A stretch of DNA of 64,000 bases from Fluviicoccus sp. (GTDB taxonomy: Bacteria > Pseudomonadota > Gammaproteobacteria > Pseudomonadales > Moraxellaceae), in the NCBI RefSeq assembly GCF_030646115.1, contig NZ_JAUSMX010000023.1:62001-126000 (forward strand), in the 5' to 3' direction. A model generated the notes under the pieces. It had not been told where the DNA came from, ran no database searches, and was given only the letters and a program-made list of their open reading frames with translations. Positions within the stretch are counted from its first letter, which is position 1; every line of letters starts with the position of its first letter. Made by a program: the position numbers and the translations under genes. Shown one piece after another: positions 27,694-36,056 of this stretch.

Positions 27694-28227
27694 TTACTTG
27701 TTGCCCTGAATCTGGTGCGTGCTGCCGTGGGTTTGGGTTTCACCCTGCGGGTTGGTGGTGGTCACGGTCTTGGTGACGGTTCCGGCTTCCTTGTCCGCGC
27801 TGAGATCTACGGCGCGGGTGCGGGTTTGGCCATTGGGACCGGTAAAGTTATCCTGACGGGTAAAGCCGTCATCGGTTTTGGTAGTCACGGATTGACCGGA
27901 TACCGGTTTGCCGTTGAAAGTGGTGCCGGTCATGGTGCGGGTATGGGTGCCGGCCTCCTTGTCATTGATGACTTCGACATTCTTGGTGGCGGTTTGGCCC
28001 TGATCATTGGTCAGCACGGTTTGGCGCTTGAAGCCGTTGTCAGTGACCTGCTGTTGGGTTTCGCTCTTGATGACGCGGTCGTTACGGGTATGGCGGGCGC
28101 CCTCATGTTTGAAGTTATGACGTTCGGCGCGGGGCTGATGCTGTCTTTCACCCGCGACGGCAGGAACGGTGGACAGGGCGGCGACAGCAACAACCAGCAG
28201 GGTCAGGGCGGACTTGACGGTATTCAT
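27694..28227 (-). CDS. Secreted Thr-rich protein with two tandem repeats
   Basis: The 177-residue protein has a signal peptide (cleavage after VPAVA, about residue 25) and a His/Arg-rich stretch. Two similar units of about 45 residues follow: the first begins TDNGFKRQTVLT and the second TDDGFTRQDNFT, and both contain GQT-x-T and DKEAGT. The product is highly hydrophilic, with no cysteine or aromatic core after the signal. I do not recognise a named family with a known role. The gene ends just upstream of the sigma factor gene on the same strand and may be co-transcribed with it. Confidence 0.75.
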   Translation of the reverse strand: MNTVKSALTLLVVAVAALSTVPAVAGERQHQPRAERHNFKHEGARHTRNDRVIKSETQQQVTDNGFKRQTVLTNDQGQTATKNVEVINDKEAGTHTRTMTGTTFNGKPVSGQSVTTKTDDGFTRQDNFTGPNGQTRTRAVDLSADKEAGTVTKTVTTTNPQGETQTHGSTHQIQGNK

Positions 28228-28323
28228 GATGTATTCTCCACAAGGTTAGAATGGCACATTCCGTTGAATGTACGGTTAATAACGCTTCAGGCGGCCATCG
28301 GTTGACACGATCCGACTGTTTTA

Positions 28324-28352
28324 TTGAAAAATGTTTTGTTTGCTGGAATATT
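28324..28352 (+). promoter_or_regulatory. Putative trmL promoter
   Basis: TTGAAA at 28324-28329 and AATATT at 28347-28352 are separated by 17 bases, 11 bases before the trmL ATG. A perfect TTGACA also occurs at 28302-28307 without a clear partner. The ATG has no good Shine-Dalgarno, so a very short leader is possible. Confidence 0.35.
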
Positions 28353-28363
28353 GATCAATCATC

Positions 28364-28828
28364 ATGCATGTCGTTCTCTTCGAGCCGGAAATTCCCGGCA
28401 ATACCGGCAACATCATCCGTTTGTGCGCCAACACCGGTGCTGAGTTGCATTTGATAGAACCTCTGGGCTTTGAGCTGGAAGACAGCAAGCTGCGGCGCGC
28501 CGGGCTGGATTACCACGAGTGGGCGCGGGTGCGGGTTCATGCAGACTGGGAGGCCTTCCTGTCGTCGGTGCAACCGGACCGGGTTTTCGCGTTCACAACC
28601 AAGACCGTCAACAATTCCTTTGACGTGAGTTATCAGGGTAATGACGCCTTGTTGTTCGGGCCGGAAAGCCGGGGATTGCCTGCGGAGTTGCTGGCTAGCC
28701 TGCCACCGGAACAACGGGTGAAATTGCCCATGCATGCCGGGCGCAGCCTGAACCTGTCAAATGCGGTTGCGATAGCGGTGTACGAGGGGTGGCGGCAACA
28801 GGGGTTTGCGGGAGTGATTTGGGCGTAA
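28364..28828 (+). CDS. trmL: tRNA (cytidine(34)-2'-O)-methyltransferase
   Basis: This 154-residue SPOUT-class enzyme methylates the ribose of wobble position 34 in tRNA-Leu isoacceptors. The knot motifs are all present: MHVVLFEPEIPGNTGNIIRL at the start, LLFGPESRGLP in the middle and RSLNLSNAVAIAVYE at the end. Divergent from the sigma-factor cluster and convergent with secB, it forms the trmL/secB-grxC-rhodanese neighbourhood seen in Pseudomonas. Confidence 0.95.
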   Translation: MHVVLFEPEIPGNTGNIIRLCANTGAELHLIEPLGFELEDSKLRRAGLDYHEWARVRVHADWEAFLSSVQPDRVFAFTTKTVNNSFDVSYQGNDALLFGPESRGLPAELLASLPPEQRVKLPMHAGRSLNLSNAVAIAVYEGWRQQGFAGVIWA

Positions 28829-28847
28829 CGGCGGGAAGGGGTGAAAC

Positions 28848-28874
28848 CTCCCTCTCCGCAGCCGGGAGAGGGAG
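28848..28874. terminator. Hairpin between convergent trmL and secB
   Basis: CTCCCTCTCC at 28848-28857 pairs exactly with GGAGAGGGAG at 28865-28874 around a seven-base loop. There is no clear T-run, so it may act as a modest bidirectional terminator or an RNA-stabilising stem. Confidence 0.5.
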
Positions 28875-28882
28875 TTGCAGGC

Positions 28883-29347
28883 TTATTGCAGCGGGGCGGC
28901 TACAGCGCCTTGCTGTTGTTGCTGGCGCTGGCTTTCGGCGAACAGGGCGTCGAAATTGACCGGGGCCAGCAGCAATTGCGGGAAGCTGCCGCGATTGGCG
29001 AGATCGGAAATGGCCTCACGCACATACGGGAACAGGATGTTGGGGCAATAGGCGCCCAGCAACTGCGACAGTTGCGGCTCAGCCACGCCTTGCACCATGA
29101 AGATGCCGGCTTGTTTCACTTCGGCCACAAAAGCAGTGGCGCCGGCGTTGGTGGCGGTGACGGTGACGGTCATGGTCACTTCGAAATGGTTGTCGCTGAT
29201 ACGCTGGGTTTCAGTGCCCAGGTTGACGTTCATTTCCGGCTTCCACTCGCCCAGGAAAACCTTGGAGCTGGGGACTTCGAAAGACAGATCCTTCACAAAA
29301 ATGCGTTCAAGGGCAAACTGGCCGCCTTGGTTCTCTTGTTCACTCAT
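28883..29347 (-). CDS. secB: Protein-export chaperone SecB
   Basis: SecB is the tetrameric chaperone that keeps preproteins unfolded and delivers them to SecA. The 154-residue protein has the family core FALERIFVKDLSFEVPS, the LLGAYCPNILFPYVREAISDL segment and the acidic SecA-contact residues, ending with PVNFDALF. The start ATG 29347 gives MSEQENQGG; the ORF extension upstream is not conserved. It follows grxC, as usual. Confidence 0.96.
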   Translation of the reverse strand: MSEQENQGGQFALERIFVKDLSFEVPSSKVFLGEWKPEMNVNLGTETQRISDNHFEVTMTVTVTATNAGATAFVAEVKQAGIFMVQGVAEPQLSQLLGAYCPNILFPYVREAISDLANRGSFPQLLLAPVNFDALFAESQRQQQQQGAVAAPLQ

Positions 29348-29375
29348 GGTGGATTCCTTGATTGGAGTTATGGGT

Positions 29376-29630
29376 TTATTGGGCAAGAAGTGGATCTAGC
29401 GCGCCTTGCCGCTCCAGCGCGTAAAGCTCATCACAGCCGCCAATGGAGCGGTCATTGATGAAAATCTGGGGGACGGTGCGTTGCCGGGTCATTTCCACCA
29501 GCTTAATCCGCATCTCGTGGTCATTGCCGACATTGATTTCTTCATAGGCCACGCCCTTCTTTTGCAGCAGCATCTTGGCGCGCACGCAATAGGGGCAGAT
29601 CGTGGTGGTGTAGATAACGACTTTGGCCAT
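29376..29630 (-). CDS. grxC: Glutaredoxin 3
   Basis: This 84-residue thioredoxin-fold protein has the dithiol active site CPYC at 12-15, the cis-proline TVPQIF segment and the glutathione-binding GGCDEL. It reduces disulfides and mixed glutathione disulfides in the cytoplasm. It lies between the rhodanese gene and secB on the same strand, and the three are likely co-transcribed. Confidence 0.96.
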   Translation of the reverse strand: MAKVVIYTTTICPYCVRAKMLLQKKGVAYEEINVGNDHEMRIKLVEMTRQRTVPQIFINDRSIGGCDELYALERQGALDPLLAQ

Positions 29631-29691
29631 GAACTTCTCCGCACGCTCCGCGTCGGAATGACCGGAGCTTGAATAGGGAATTGGGGATGGC

Positions 29692-30102
29692 TTAGCGCTT
29701 TACAAGCGGCAGCGACAAACTTTTCCAGTTGGAAAGACCGCCTTCCAGCTTGTAGACGTTTTCGAGGCCCTTGGCCTTGAGTTGGCGGGCGGCGGAGCCG
29801 GCGACCTGGCCCAGATTGCAGACGATGATCAAGGCTTTGTCCTTGGGCAGTTCGCCCATTTGCTCGGCCAAACGGGCATAGGGAATGTTCTTGCTGCCGG
29901 TAATGTGTCCCTGGCGGAACTCGGCGGGGTCACGCACGTCCACCACCACGGCTTCGTGGTTATTGACCATGGTAGACAATCCCTGCGGGCTGATCGAACG
30001 GCCGCCGCGCAGCACTTCGACCACAATGTAGGCGATCAGCAGGCTGAGGAAACCTCCGACCAGGAGGGCGTTGTTGATTGCAAACTCGAAAAACCTGGAC
30101 AT
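29692..30102 (-). CDS. Membrane-anchored rhodanese-like protein (YibN type)
   Basis: The 136-residue protein has an N-terminal membrane helix (about 12-30) followed by a single rhodanese domain: VVVDVRDPAEFRQGHITGSKNI, then the active-site loop starting at Cys95 (VCNLGQVAGSA). The presence of the cysteine suggests a sulfurtransferase. The YibN-type rhodanese next to grxC and secB is a conserved neighbourhood; the substrate is unknown. The start was placed at MSRFFEF (30102) rather than four residues earlier. Confidence 0.9.
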   Translation of the reverse strand: MSRFFEFAINNALLVGGFLSLLIAYIVVEVLRGGRSISPQGLSTMVNNHEAVVVDVRDPAEFRQGHITGSKNIPYARLAEQMGELPKDKALIIVCNLGQVAGSAARQLKAKGLENVYKLEGGLSNWKSLSLPLVKR

Positions 30103-30156
30103 GAAAAAAACCACCGGAAAGGACGGCGCGAGTATAACCCGCAGCCGTCGGCGGCT

Positions 30157-31164
30157 CTACTGGCTTTTACTTTCCACCATCAGCCGGTGCAGGCTTTCCA
30201 GCCGCCGGGGCAGGATCAGTCCGTTCTCGGCCGCCAGGCGGACGGCGCAGCCCGGTTCGGTGACATGGCGGCAGTTGCGGAAGCGGCAGCCGCCATAAAA
30301 CGGCCGCATTTCGGCAAAGCCCTGACGGATGCTTTCTTCATCCAGATGCCATAACCCGAATTCACGGATGCCGGGCGAATCAATCAGCTTTCCGCCGCCC
30401 GGAAGATGGAACAAGCGGGAAGTGGTGGTGGTGTGCTGGCCCAGGCCGGAGTTGTCGGAAATGATGTTGACGCGCTGTTCAGCGTCCGGCAGCAGGGCGT
30501 TGACCAGCGAACTCTTGCCGACGCCGGACTGGCCCACCAGCACCACGGTCTGGCCGCGTATTTCCGGACTGAGGGCGCTAAGGTCGCCTTGGGCGCAAAC
30601 CTCGATATGGCCGTAACCCAGCGTGGCGTATTCGGCAAGGCGGTCGCGCAATTCCACGGCTTCAACACCCTGCATCAGATCGCTCTTGTTGAGTACGATC
30701 AGCACCGGGATTTCGGAGTTTTCGCAGGCGACAATGTAGCGGTCAATCAGCCAGGCCGAAGGCGCGGGCAGGGGGGCAATCACCAGCAGGATACGGTCGA
30801 CGTTGGCCGCCACCGGCTTGATGCGCTGGTAGGGGTCTGGCCGCGACAGCAGCGAACGGCGGGGCAGCAGCGCCGTGACCACGCCGACCCGGTTGGTGGA
30901 ATCGGCCTGCCATACCACATGGTCGCCGGTCACCAGTGCATCCAGGTTGCTGCGGATGTGGCAACGCCACACTTCCCCGGCATGCGCGCCTTCAATGCCC
31001 TCCACCTCAATGCGGCTGCCATAGCGGGCAATCACCAAACCGGTGCCGGGCGGGCTGAGGTGGCTGTCGTCCCCGGAGCTTTCGTCACGCGAGCGGGTGA
31101 TGCGTTTTTCCTGCAATTGCCGGATTCGCTGGGTCTGCTGCTGGCTTAGATGGCGTTTGCTCAT
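30157..31164 (-). CDS. rsgA: Small-subunit-maturation GTPase RsgA
   Basis: RsgA is a circularly permuted GTPase that acts late in 30S subunit assembly. The 335-residue protein has an N-terminal OB fold, then NKSD (G4) before the Walker A loop GQSGVGKSSLVN and DSPGIREFGLW (G3), the diagnostic permuted order. It ends with a zinc-binding segment containing CRFRNCRH and a later Cys (EPGCAV). It is divergent from orn with only about 33 bases between starts, a classic orn-rsgA arrangement. Confidence 0.96.
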   Translation of the reverse strand: MSKRHLSQQQTQRIRQLQEKRITRSRDESSGDDSHLSPPGTGLVIARYGSRIEVEGIEGAHAGEVWRCHIRSNLDALVTGDHVVWQADSTNRVGVVTALLPRRSLLSRPDPYQRIKPVAANVDRILLVIAPLPAPSAWLIDRYIVACENSEIPVLIVLNKSDLMQGVEAVELRDRLAEYATLGYGHIEVCAQGDLSALSPEIRGQTVVLVGQSGVGKSSLVNALLPDAEQRVNIISDNSGLGQHTTTTSRLFHLPGGGKLIDSPGIREFGLWHLDEESIRQGFAEMRPFYGGCRFRNCRHVTEPGCAVRLAAENGLILPRRLESLHRLMVESKSQ

Positions 31165-31197
31165 GTATAGTGCAGAGTATTCAGGAACTTAAGGTGG

Positions 31198-31758
31198 ATG
31201 TGTGCGATGGCCATTGATAAAGAAACCAATTTGATCTGGATTGACCTGGAAATGACCGGGTTGAACCCGGACACCGATCGTATCATTGAAATGGCTGTGA
31301 TTGTTACTGACGTTAACCTGAATGTGCTGGCAGAAGCGCCGGTCATCGCCGTTCACCAGAAAGATATCGTGCTGAACGCCATGGACGAGTGGAATACCCG
31401 TCAACATGGCCAGTCCGGTCTTGTGGAACGAGTGCGCCGCAGCCGTATCTCCGAGGCTGACGCCGAAGCGACGATGCTGGAATTCCTGTCGCGCTTTGTC
31501 GATCCCCGCAAATCGCCCATGTGCGGCAACACCATCTGCCAGGATCGCCGTTTCCTGTACCGCACCATGCCGAAGCTGGAAGCCTTCTTCCATTATCGCA
31601 ATCTGGATGTGAGCACGTTGAAGGAGTTGGCCCGCCGCTGGCGTCCCGAGATCATGGAAGGCCTGACCAAGCGCAGCTCGCACCAGGCGCTGGAAGATAT
31701 CCGTGACTCCATTGATGAAATGCGTTACTACCGGGAATACTTCATTCGCCTGAGTTAA
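31198..31758 (+). CDS. orn: Oligoribonuclease
   Basis: Orn degrades 2-5-nt RNAs, including pGpG from cyclic-di-GMP turnover. The 186-residue DEDDh exonuclease has motif [10 protein letters not shown], motif [13 protein letters not shown], and motif III with the catalytic His in [15 protein letters not shown]. Translation may start at ATG 31198 (AAGG three bases before) or, more typically for the family, at ATG 31207 ([15 protein letters not shown]). It is probably co-transcribed with the symporter gene 12 bases downstream. Confidence 0.96.
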   Translation: MCAMAIDKETNLIWIDLEMTGLNPDTDRIIEMAVIVTDVNLNVLAEAPVIAVHQKDIVLNAMDEWNTRQHGQSGLVERVRRSRISEADAEATMLEFLSRFVDPRKSPMCGNTICQDRRFLYRTMPKLEAFFHYRNLDVSTLKELARRWRPEIMEGLTKRSSHQALEDIRDSIDEMRYYREYFIRLS

Positions 31759-31770
31759 GGAGCCGGGGAC

Positions 31771-33030
31771 ATGACGGCGGACACCGTGAAACGATTCGCC
31801 TTGTCCCTTAACGCCCGCATCTTTCTGGGGGCGGCGCTGGGCATCCTGCTGGGGCTGTGGTTCCGCCATGCCGGCGCAAGCTCTGACTTCACGGTCAAGG
31901 GCCTGTATGTCAGCGGTCTGGTCAGCGGCGTCTTCATTGACCTGCTGAAAATGGTGCTGGTGCCGCTGGTATTCAGCTCCATTGCCTTGGGGGTCGCCAA
32001 TTTGCGCGCCCACCATCGTATCGGTCGGGTGTGGAAGCTGACCCTCGGCTTCATGGCTACGACTACAACCATCGCCGTGCTCACCGGCCTCACCGCCGCC
32101 AACATCTTTCATCCCGGCCAGGGCCTGCAGCTGTCGCTGTTCCAGGACGCCCTGTCCAACTTTGAAGCCGCTTCCCTGACCCCTGCCGAATTTTTCGGCA
32201 AGCTGTTGCATGGCATATTTGTCAATCCGGTGGCGGCCATGGCGCAACCGAACATTCTGGCGGTGGTGGTGTTTGCCTTGTTTGTCGGGGTGGCGGTGGT
32301 GCAGGCGCAGGAGCGTTATCCTTCGCTGTTGAAGCTGCTGGATGAGTTGTTCCAGCTGTGCATGCACATGGTCGGCTGGATCATGCATCTGGCACCTTTG
32401 GGCATTCTGGCGCTGATGGCGAAGCTGGTGGCGGTGGACAGCCTGGCCTTGCTGGACAGCCTGTTGCTGTTTGTGGCGGTGATTGTGGGCACCACCTTGC
32501 TGCACGGCGCGGTGACCCTGCCGGCGTTGCTGTGGGTGTTGACCCGGATTTCGCCGTTGCGCTTTTTCCGGGGGGCGCGTCCTGCCTTGCTGACGGCGTT
32601 TGCCACCTGTTCCAGCAATGCCACGATTCCGGTGACGATGCGTTGTCTGGAAACGGATTTACCGGTGCGGCGGGAAATTTCAGGCTTTGTGGTACCGTTG
32701 GGGGCCACCATCAATATGGACGGCACGGCGCTGTATGAAGCGGCGGCGGCGCTGTTTGTGGCGAATCTGGCGGGTATTTCACTGGGGCTGGACCAGCAGT
32801 TGGTGGTGTGCCTGATGGCGATGCTGGCCTCGATTGGCGCGCCCGGTATTCCCAGCGCCGGGATGGTGACGATGGTGATGGTGCTGCAGTCGGTGGGTTT
32901 GCCGGCGGAGGCGGTGGCGATCCTGATTCCGATTGACCGCATTCTGGATACCGTGCGGACGGCGGTGAATGTGGAAGGGGATTTGATTACCAGCCTGGTG
33001 GTGGACCGGTGGGCGGGCAAGGGAGGTTAA
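31771..33030 (+). CDS. Dicarboxylate/amino acid:cation symporter (DAACS)
   Basis: The 419-residue membrane protein has eight or more hydrophobic segments, the serine-rich re-entrant loop TAFATCSSNATIPVTM, the cation-binding NMDGTALYEAAAA motif and the second hairpin region ASIGAPGIPSAGM. These identify the glutamate/aspartate/C4-dicarboxylate symporter family (GltP/DctA/SstT relatives); which substrate is carried cannot be decided. RILDTVRTAVNVEGD near the end is the conserved DxxxTxxNVxGD motif that binds substrate and Na+/H+. Its stop codon overlaps that of convergent queG. Confidence 0.92.
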   Translation: MTADTVKRFALSLNARIFLGAALGILLGLWFRHAGASSDFTVKGLYVSGLVSGVFIDLLKMVLVPLVFSSIALGVANLRAHHRIGRVWKLTLGFMATTTTIAVLTGLTAANIFHPGQGLQLSLFQDALSNFEAASLTPAEFFGKLLHGIFVNPVAAMAQPNILAVVVFALFVGVAVVQAQERYPSLLKLLDELFQLCMHMVGWIMHLAPLGILALMAKLVAVDSLALLDSLLLFVAVIVGTTLLHGAVTLPALLWVLTRISPLRFFRGARPALLTAFATCSSNATIPVTMRCLETDLPVRREISGFVVPLGATINMDGTALYEAAAALFVANLAGISLGLDQQLVVCLMAMLASIGAPGIPSAGMVTMVMVLQSVGLPAEAVAILIPIDRILDTVRTAVNVEGDLITSLVVDRWAGKGG

Positions 33031-34091
33031 GCCCCATGCCTCCCCAACGCCCACACCACATGCTCCCTCACCACTTCCGATTCATGCCCGCGCCGCGCTT
33101 CCAGCGCCGATACCGCTTCAGCTGAAGCTGGCGCATTTCCTAACCCCACCGCCACATTCCTCAGAAAACTATCATACCCCGTCCGCCGCAGCGGCGAACC
33201 CTCAGTCTTGCGCAGGAATTCCGCCTCCGTCCACGCCATCAGTTCCCACAGTTTCGCGGCTTCCAAACCATGCCGGGGCCGGAAATCCGCCTCTGCCGAC
33301 AGCTTGGCATAGCGGTTCCACGGACAAACCAGCTGGCAATCATCGCACCCGAATATCCGGTTGCCGATCAACGGCCGCAACTCCGGCGGAATGCTGCCGC
33401 TGTATTCAATGGTGAGGTAGGAAATGCAGCGCCGGGCATCCAGCTCATAAGGCCCGGTAAAAGCCTGCGTCGGGCAGATATCCAGGCAGGCGGTGCAGGA
33501 GCCGCAATGAGCCGAAACCGGGGCATCCGGCGGCAGCGCCAGCGTCGTGAACAATTCACCCAGAAAGAAAAAGGAACCGCCTTCCCGGTTCATCAGCATC
33601 GTATTCTTGCCAATCCAGCCCAGCCCGGCCTGTTGCGCCACCGCCCGTTCCAGCACCGGCCCGGAGTCGACAAACACCCGGTGCCCCGAGTCCGCCACCT
33701 GCGCCTGAATACGGTCCGCCAGTTGCTGCAAGCGCTTGCGCAGGGTCTTGTGATAGTCCCGGCCACGGGCATAACGCGACACCACGCCGGTTTCCGGTTC
33801 ATGCGGCACATGGCGCCGGGGCGGTGGCTCCACGAGATAGTCAAAGCGCACACTGATGATGCTTTGCACGCCTTCCACCAGCAGTTCCGGCCGCCAGCGT
33901 TTTTCGCCATGGGTGGCCATCCAGGCCATGTCGCCGTGAAAACCGCGATCCAGCCAGTGTTGCAAATGTCGTCCATGATCCTGCAAATCCAGTCCGCTGA
34001 TGCCCAGTTGCTGAAATCCCAATTCCAACCCCCATTGGCGAATTTGTGCGGCCAGCGCGGCGGGGTCGTAATGGACCGGGATTTTTTCCAT
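33027..34091 (-). CDS. queG: Epoxyqueuosine reductase QueG
   Basis: QueG converts epoxyqueuosine to queuosine in tRNA, using cobalamin and two [4Fe-4S] clusters. The 354-residue protein has the DUF1730 N-terminal domain, cluster motif CGSCTACLDICP and a second set from RRCISYLTIE to CDDCQLVCPWN. HEAT-like repeats form the C-terminus. It is divergent from nnr and tail-to-tail with the symporter gene. Confidence 0.96.
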   Translation of the reverse strand: MEKIPVHYDPAALAAQIRQWGLELGFQQLGISGLDLQDHGRHLQHWLDRGFHGDMAWMATHGEKRWRPELLVEGVQSIISVRFDYLVEPPPRRHVPHEPETGVVSRYARGRDYHKTLRKRLQQLADRIQAQVADSGHRVFVDSGPVLERAVAQQAGLGWIGKNTMLMNREGGSFFFLGELFTTLALPPDAPVSAHCGSCTACLDICPTQAFTGPYELDARRCISYLTIEYSGSIPPELRPLIGNRIFGCDDCQLVCPWNRYAKLSAEADFRPRHGLEAAKLWELMAWTEAEFLRKTEGSPLRRTGYDSFLRNVAVGLGNAPASAEAVSALEARRGHESEVVREHVVWALGRHGA

Positions 34092-34116
34092 GGCAGGCTC
34101 GGGGAAGGTAAAAGCA

Positions 34117-34128
34117 TGATTATAATCA
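34117..34128. promoter_or_regulatory. Symmetrical, probably bidirectional -10 element
   Basis: TGATTATAATCA at 34117-34128 is a perfect palindrome containing TATAAT on both strands, centred between divergent queG (ATG 34091) and nnr (ATG 34156). Predicted leaders are about 20-25 bases on each side. No strong -35 is visible in either direction. Confidence 0.5.
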
Positions 34129-34155
34129 GCCTATAACGAGAATGAGGCGACCGGC

Positions 34156-35598
34156 ATGGAAAAACGGATTTATAGCACCCAGCAAATCCGTCAGATCGAA
34201 AACACGGCCTTTGCCGGCGGCGTGGTTTCTGAATCCTTGATGGAACGCGCCGGGGCGGCGGTTTTTGCCGAATTGCGCCTGCAATTCCCGGATGCCGCCA
34301 GCATGGTAGTGTTGTGCGGTACCGGTAACAACGGCGGTGACGGCTATGTCATTGCCCGTCACGCCCGCGAGGCCGGAATCCGCGTCATGGTGATCCAGTC
34401 CGGCCCGCCCAAAACCCCGGATGCCAAGACCATGGCCGACCGGGCCCAAGCGTCGGGTGTTTCGTTTTCCGCGTGGATGGGGCAGTTGCCCGAAGCGGAT
34501 GTTTATGTAGACGCGCTGCTGGGCATCGGCCTGACCTCCGCGGTCAAGGGTGAGCTGGCCGAGATGATTGCGGCGCTTAACCAGAACTGCCAGGTGGTCG
34601 CTGTGGACGTCCCGTCCGGCATTGATGCCGATACCGGCGCGGTCCGGGGTGTCGCGGTGTGCGCTGCGTTGACCGTAACGTTCATTGGCTACAAGTTGGG
34701 CCTGTTGACCGGGGAAGGGGCCAGCTTTACCGGCAAGCTGGTGTTGAAGCCATTACGCCTGCCTGCGGATTGCTATCCTGACATGGGGGTGGCGGATTAT
34801 CTGACGGAAGCTGCTCTTCACTTTCCGCAACGGCAGCGCAACAGCCATAAGGGCAACTTCGGGCATGTGCTGATCATCGGCGGTGACGAAGGCATGGGCG
34901 GTTCGGTGATGATGACCGCCGAGGCCGCCCTGCGCAGCGGCGCCGGACGGGTGACGTTGCTGACGCATCCCGATCATGTCACGGCGCTGTTGGCGCGCTG
35001 TCCGGAAGTCATGGTGCGCGGGGTGGACGAACAGACACCCATTGACCGTTATCTCGACAGCGCCAGCGTGGTGGTGATCGGCCCCGGCTTGGGCCGTCGG
35101 CCGTGGGGGCAGCGTTTGTGGCCGCTAGTGCAGAATTCACTGCATCCGCTGGTGGTGGATGCCGATGCCCTGTACTGGATGGCGCAAGCGGGCCTGAAAA
35201 AGGACAACTGGATTTTGACACCGCACCCCGGCGAGGCGGCCATGATTCTGGATGCCACCATTTCCGAGGTGCAGGAAAACCGTCAGAATGCCGCGCGCAT
35301 GCTGCTGCAGCGTTATGGCGGCCTGAGTGTGCTGAAGGGGGCGGGCTCCCTGATCATCAGCAGCCACGGTTTGTCATTGTGTCCGGCGGGCAACCCCGGT
35401 ATGGCGACGGCCGGGATGGGGGATGTGCTGGCCGGGGTGATTGGCGGGCTGGCCGCCCAGTTTGGCGCCACGCACCGGACCTTGTGCCAAGCCGTGCTGG
35501 TGCATGCCGTGGCGGGTGACCGCGCGGCCGCTCAGGGTCAGCGCGGGCTGCTGGCCACCGATTTGTTGCCGCACATACGGGAGTTGGTGAATCAATGA
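34156..35598 (+). CDS. nnr: Bifunctional NAD(P)H-hydrate epimerase / ADP-dependent NAD(P)H-hydrate dehydratase
   Basis: The protein repairs hydrated NAD(P)H. The 480-residue chain has an N-terminal YjeF_N epimerase domain (about 1-215, with VLCGTGNNGGDGYVIAR and DVPSGIDADTG) and a C-terminal ribokinase-like dehydratase domain (HVLIIGGDEGMGGSVMM, ILTPHPGEAA, GNPGMATAGMGDVLAGVIGG). GAGG lies upstream of ATG 34156. Its stop overlaps the tsaE start (ATGA), beginning a chain of coupled genes. Confidence 0.96.
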   Translation: MEKRIYSTQQIRQIENTAFAGGVVSESLMERAGAAVFAELRLQFPDAASMVVLCGTGNNGGDGYVIARHAREAGIRVMVIQSGPPKTPDAKTMADRAQASGVSFSAWMGQLPEADVYVDALLGIGLTSAVKGELAEMIAALNQNCQVVAVDVPSGIDADTGAVRGVAVCAALTVTFIGYKLGLLTGEGASFTGKLVLKPLRLPADCYPDMGVADYLTEAALHFPQRQRNSHKGNFGHVLIIGGDEGMGGSVMMTAEAALRSGAGRVTLLTHPDHVTALLARCPEVMVRGVDEQTPIDRYLDSASVVVIGPGLGRRPWGQRLWPLVQNSLHPLVVDADALYWMAQAGLKKDNWILTPHPGEAAMILDATISEVQENRQNAARMLLQRYGGLSVLKGAGSLIISSHGLSLCPAGNPGMATAGMGDVLAGVIGGLAAQFGATHRTLCQAVLVHAVAGDRAAAQGQRGLLATDLLPHIRELVNQ

Positions 35599-36056
35599 AA
35601 TCCTGGCAGACGATCATTGCGGACGAGGAGGGCATGGAGGAGGCCGGCCGACAATTGGGGCTGGCCTTGCCACAGGGCGGCGTGGTGTTCCTGGAAGGGA
35701 CGCTGGGCGCAGGCAAGACCACCTTCTCCCGGGGTTTCATCCGCGGGCTGGGACATACCGGTACGGTGAAAAGCCCGACCTATACCCTGGTGGAGCCTTA
35801 TGAACTGGCGGATATTGCGATATACCACTTTGACCTTTACCGGCTGCGCGATCCGGAAGAGCTGGAACTGATGGGTGTCCGCGATTATTTCACCCCGTCA
35901 GCGCGGGTGCTGGTGGAATGGCCCGAGAAGGGTCAGGGGCTGCTGCCTGAGCCCGATATTCACCTAACTATTACTGTCGTTCCGCAAGGGCGTCATCTAG
36001 AATTCACTGCTTTATCCAATCGGGGACAGGCCGCTCTGGCCAGACTGTCGGCATGA
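35595..36056 (+). CDS. tsaE: tRNA threonylcarbamoyladenosine biosynthesis ATPase TsaE
   Basis: TsaE is the ATPase subunit that cycles the TsaB-TsaD complex making t6A37. The 153-residue protein has Walker A GTLGAGKTTFSRG, then SPTYTLVEPY and the YHFDLYRL motif with the switch-like Asp. Its ends overlap both neighbours by four bases, so translation is likely coupled with nnr and the amidase. Confidence 0.96.
   Translation: MKSWQTIIADEEGMEEAGRQLGLALPQGGVVFLEGTLGAGKTTFSRGFIRGLGHTGTVKSPTYTLVEPYELADIAIYHFDLYRLRDPEELELMGVRDYFTPSARVLVEWPEKGQGLLPEPDIHLTITVVPQGRHLEFTALSNRGQAALARLSA

Noticed and set aside
31189-32505. Minus-strand 438-codon frame over orn and the symporter
   Set aside because: It is low-complexity Gln/His-rich antisense translation spanning two genes with clear motifs.
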